The notes under the pieces are model-generated. The model searched no databases. It saw only the letters and a list, made by a program, of their open reading frames with translations, and was not told the DNA's origin. From Tulasnella sp. 424 (taxonomy: Eukaryota > Basidiomycota > Agaricomycetes > Cantharellales > Tulasnellaceae): 64,000 nucleotides of DNA. The position numbers and the translations under genes were made by a program. The DNA lies in NCBI GenBank assembly GCA_019633425.1, contig WSUB01000012.1, forward strand, positions 62,001-126,000, read 5' to 3'. Below, piece after piece: positions 61,701 through 64,000 of the stretch (position 1 is its first letter; every line of letters starts with the position of its first letter).

Positions 61701-64000
61701 TACGTTTCATGGGGCTTAAAGAAGTACGCAAGGTCAGGCTCAGTCGGTTCATGCTGGAGTAACGGGCGGTTTGAAGGACGAGATTTACCCTCGGTCTGAT
61801 TTCTCCATGCTCGACGCCCTGCAAGGATTACTTCGTAGTTTTTAAGCCAATAAACACGGAAAGCCAGACTTCGACAACCGCGAAAGCTCCCCATTCTACC
61901 CAGATCCATGAACCACGTGCTATCTTGAAATCATATATCCTCGCCTTCCAGCGACTTGGCGTTAGCCATCCAAGTTAGTGTTGAGCTCCCCCCGCACTGG
62001 GGCACGAAGTTCGCGCCCACTCACAGATCGGGGCATTTGGAATTCGAATTTTGATTACCGACTTGACAAATTCTGCAATGGTATGGTGTAGTCCTCCTTG
62101 CCGGCTCAGCCCTGCCCGATTGAACGGCGATCTAACGTAACTCATCCGCTTGGTATTCTTAGTTCGAAGCATATCCTGAATTAGCCACTCGATATGCACT
62201 CAACATCTAGTGACAATGGTGCTCTTTACGGCTGTTTGCGACTTTGTTGGTGCAAACACAATCTTACGTATTTTTCGACTCTCAGAGTGCGCGACGGGTA
62301 GCTCACTCAGCTCAACCCCAATTGTTCTAATATTTTGCAGGTACTACTAAAAGGAGTATATGCAAATGCACGAGCTAAAACTGGGGGAGTTGCTTTACGG
62401 TGGGAGAGTCTGCTGAGCTTCACCCGTGTTTGCTTTGTGGAATGAATCGCTTTCAAACATGCAAATGAAATGCCATAAATCTATCAATCCTGGAAACTAA
62501 CATAGAATTACCAGATGCCGGTGGCATTGCGGTAGTGGTAGAGGCTGGGTGGGTGCTCATATCACCCCGCCAAGGCCAAGGTGAGTCTCGGCCAACATAC
62601 CCGCTTTCAGTAGGCCAAAATACGCATCAGCTGGATACAAGCATCATAAACCCTCTGGAGGTTATTCCTTAAGAGCTTGAGGGGTATGGAATCTCAAAAG
62701 GCCCTAAATGCAGGAGCAAGGGATGATCCGTTGTTGAGGGCGTTGGGTGAACATTCTTCACATGACCGTTTTAAGATTCAAAGAGTATATGCGCATTTGA
62801 ATGACTACCCCTAGAGCCTGTGTACCAACTTTGAAGACAGCAGCTGCAGGGGTTGTGGAGAAATCAGTCCCCGACGAAAAGGTAGAAAATTACGTAAGCT
62901 CTTGTTTCTCCAGCAAAATCGCAAAAGCGATCCTTGGAGCTTTCCATCCGAGCCCCTTCCGACTTATGGCCCAGCGTCCCGGATTGCACATCTCGGACCG
63001 CCATGTGTGATCTATGGCATGTTTAAATACTGTATTGTGAATCGCTATATGTTCTACTTGGATGTATTTGGCTCCAAATGAATCTGTCTTCGTCTGTATC
63101 CTGATTCAGACCTCCAGACGCTGGCCCTGCGCCAAATGTGTACGACGTGTGTTGATTGAAGCCAGCCAATGAGGGCCATCTATAAAACATCCCGTAATAA
63201 TCAGTCCCAAAAAAGGTTTAGAGAGACTTCTATGATGCTTCGATACTGTCGATCCTCCGGACCTACGACTCCGTCAACGACGGGTGCAAGAAGGGTGATT
63301 GTGATTGAACGAATTCACCTACCTTGATCGCCTTAAGAGAAAAATCGAATTCAAGTCATTTTGGGATATAAGAGGGGCGACAAACAAGAATAATGAGACG
63401 AAGGAAAGCGAAATGAGCTCTGTAGCCGAACATTGTGAAACATGCCAGTCTTAATCGCGTGCGTGGATTTTATGACCATATACTATTATTAATCGTAATC
63501 CTTAGAGGAAGTCGAAAAGCTGAGTAGGCACTAGAATGCAGTGGAGTTGCATATCGAGGCAGGAAAACAGTGTACAGTGCGAAGAATCCGCTTGAGAGCT
63601 TGTTCCGGACCGGGCAAATATACAATCATGAGAAGAATCGCTAAATATTGAAGCCTTACGCTCATTTAGTCCAAAGTGTCGCTCAACCGTCGCGGGGCGT
63701 GTTTACGGCGACATGAGGAAAACGTCGCGAAGCCCCGATGCAAGCGAACCGCGGCCATGCGTTTGGTACGCGTCCCCCGTGAGGTAGAAATAAATAGATT
63801 GCTCAGAGTAGAGACCTGTTAAGAGCCGTTGTGGTCGGACTCATCACTTCCCCAGAGGCATTTAACAAACCAAAAATGCCACTTCCGTGAGCTTTTCTTC
63901 CGGTCGGATCTCTGCAGGGAAAACAGCAACGTCCCCGAGTGTGGGCGTCGGTCCTCATTTCGATAGCATAATTCTCCAAAGTTTTCACTCCTGACGCGCT
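58782..64000. other. gene-poor right flank
   Basis: About 5.2 kb with no supported gene. The longest frame (61909-61481, minus, 142 codons) has no recognised domain and ends without a clear upstream exon. No copy or relic of the metacaspase-like family was found here. A CCCTAACCC stretch at about 58784-58795 just after copy 9 is too short to be telomeric. Confidence 0.4.

Noticed and set aside
61481..61909. 142-codon minus-strand ORF in the right flank
   Set aside because: No known domain and no splice partners; ORFs of this length occur by chance in a 64-kb window.

Overview
The window looks like a piece of a basidiomycete fungal chromosome, most likely Agaricomycetes. Genes are cut by many short introns (about 50-90 nt, GT...AG, with CTAAC/CTGAY-like branch sites). 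The recognisable housekeeping genes are eukaryotic: mitochondrial Tam41, an ER derlin and a Rex4-type exonuclease. There is also a gag-like-domain protein of a kind I associate with Agaricomycetes. The genus cannot be told from the sequence alone. All exon maps were made by eye from frame, splice sites and comparison between copies.

Layout. 1-572 (+): 3' end of a DsbA/FrnE-like thioredoxin-fold gene running in from the left. 1349-2888 (-): TAM41. 3162-4435 (-): a protein with a retrotransposon-gag-like N-terminal domain. 4611-5528 (+): a derlin. 6754-7639 (-): a short Rex4-like exonuclease-domain protein that has lost most of its catalytic residues. 7640-12246 has no gene I can support.

From 12.2 to 58.8 kb the window is dominated by a same-strand array of metacaspase-like (peptidase C14-type) genes. 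Eight have intact reconstructed reading frames of about 350-410 aa in 13-15 exons (12247-14179, 17155-19040, 24974-26827, 33162-35012, 42188-43988, 45819-47793, 49934-51845, 56805-58781). There is one clear pseudogene (about 28041-29330) and one truncated relic (about 35450-36115). None was marked by a long ORF. They appear only when introns are removed, because the domain is split into tiny exons, including a 12-nt microexon followed by a 25-nt exon carrying the catalytic cysteine. Seven copies keep the His/Cys dyad; one (45819-47793) keeps the His but has Phe in place of Cys.

The middle of the array (about 19.3-47.8 kb) is a diverged segmental triplication. Each unit holds several kb of matching non-coding sequence, one intact 'type 1' copy with a shared upstream block, and one 'type 2' copy that is dead in unit 1, truncated in unit 2 and Cys-less but open in unit 3. 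Unit 3 also carries an internal 337-nt tandem duplication and a roughly 0.6-kb terminal-inverted-repeat element (about 44351-44970) missing from units 1 and 2.

The flanks 51.9-56.8 kb and 58.8-64 kb appear gene-poor. How the array works is inference: metacaspase-like proteases cleave proteins and are linked to stress responses and programmed cell death in fungi. A tandem, unequally decaying set that includes a putative pseudo-protease would suit a fast-evolving recognition, cell-death or regulatory role.
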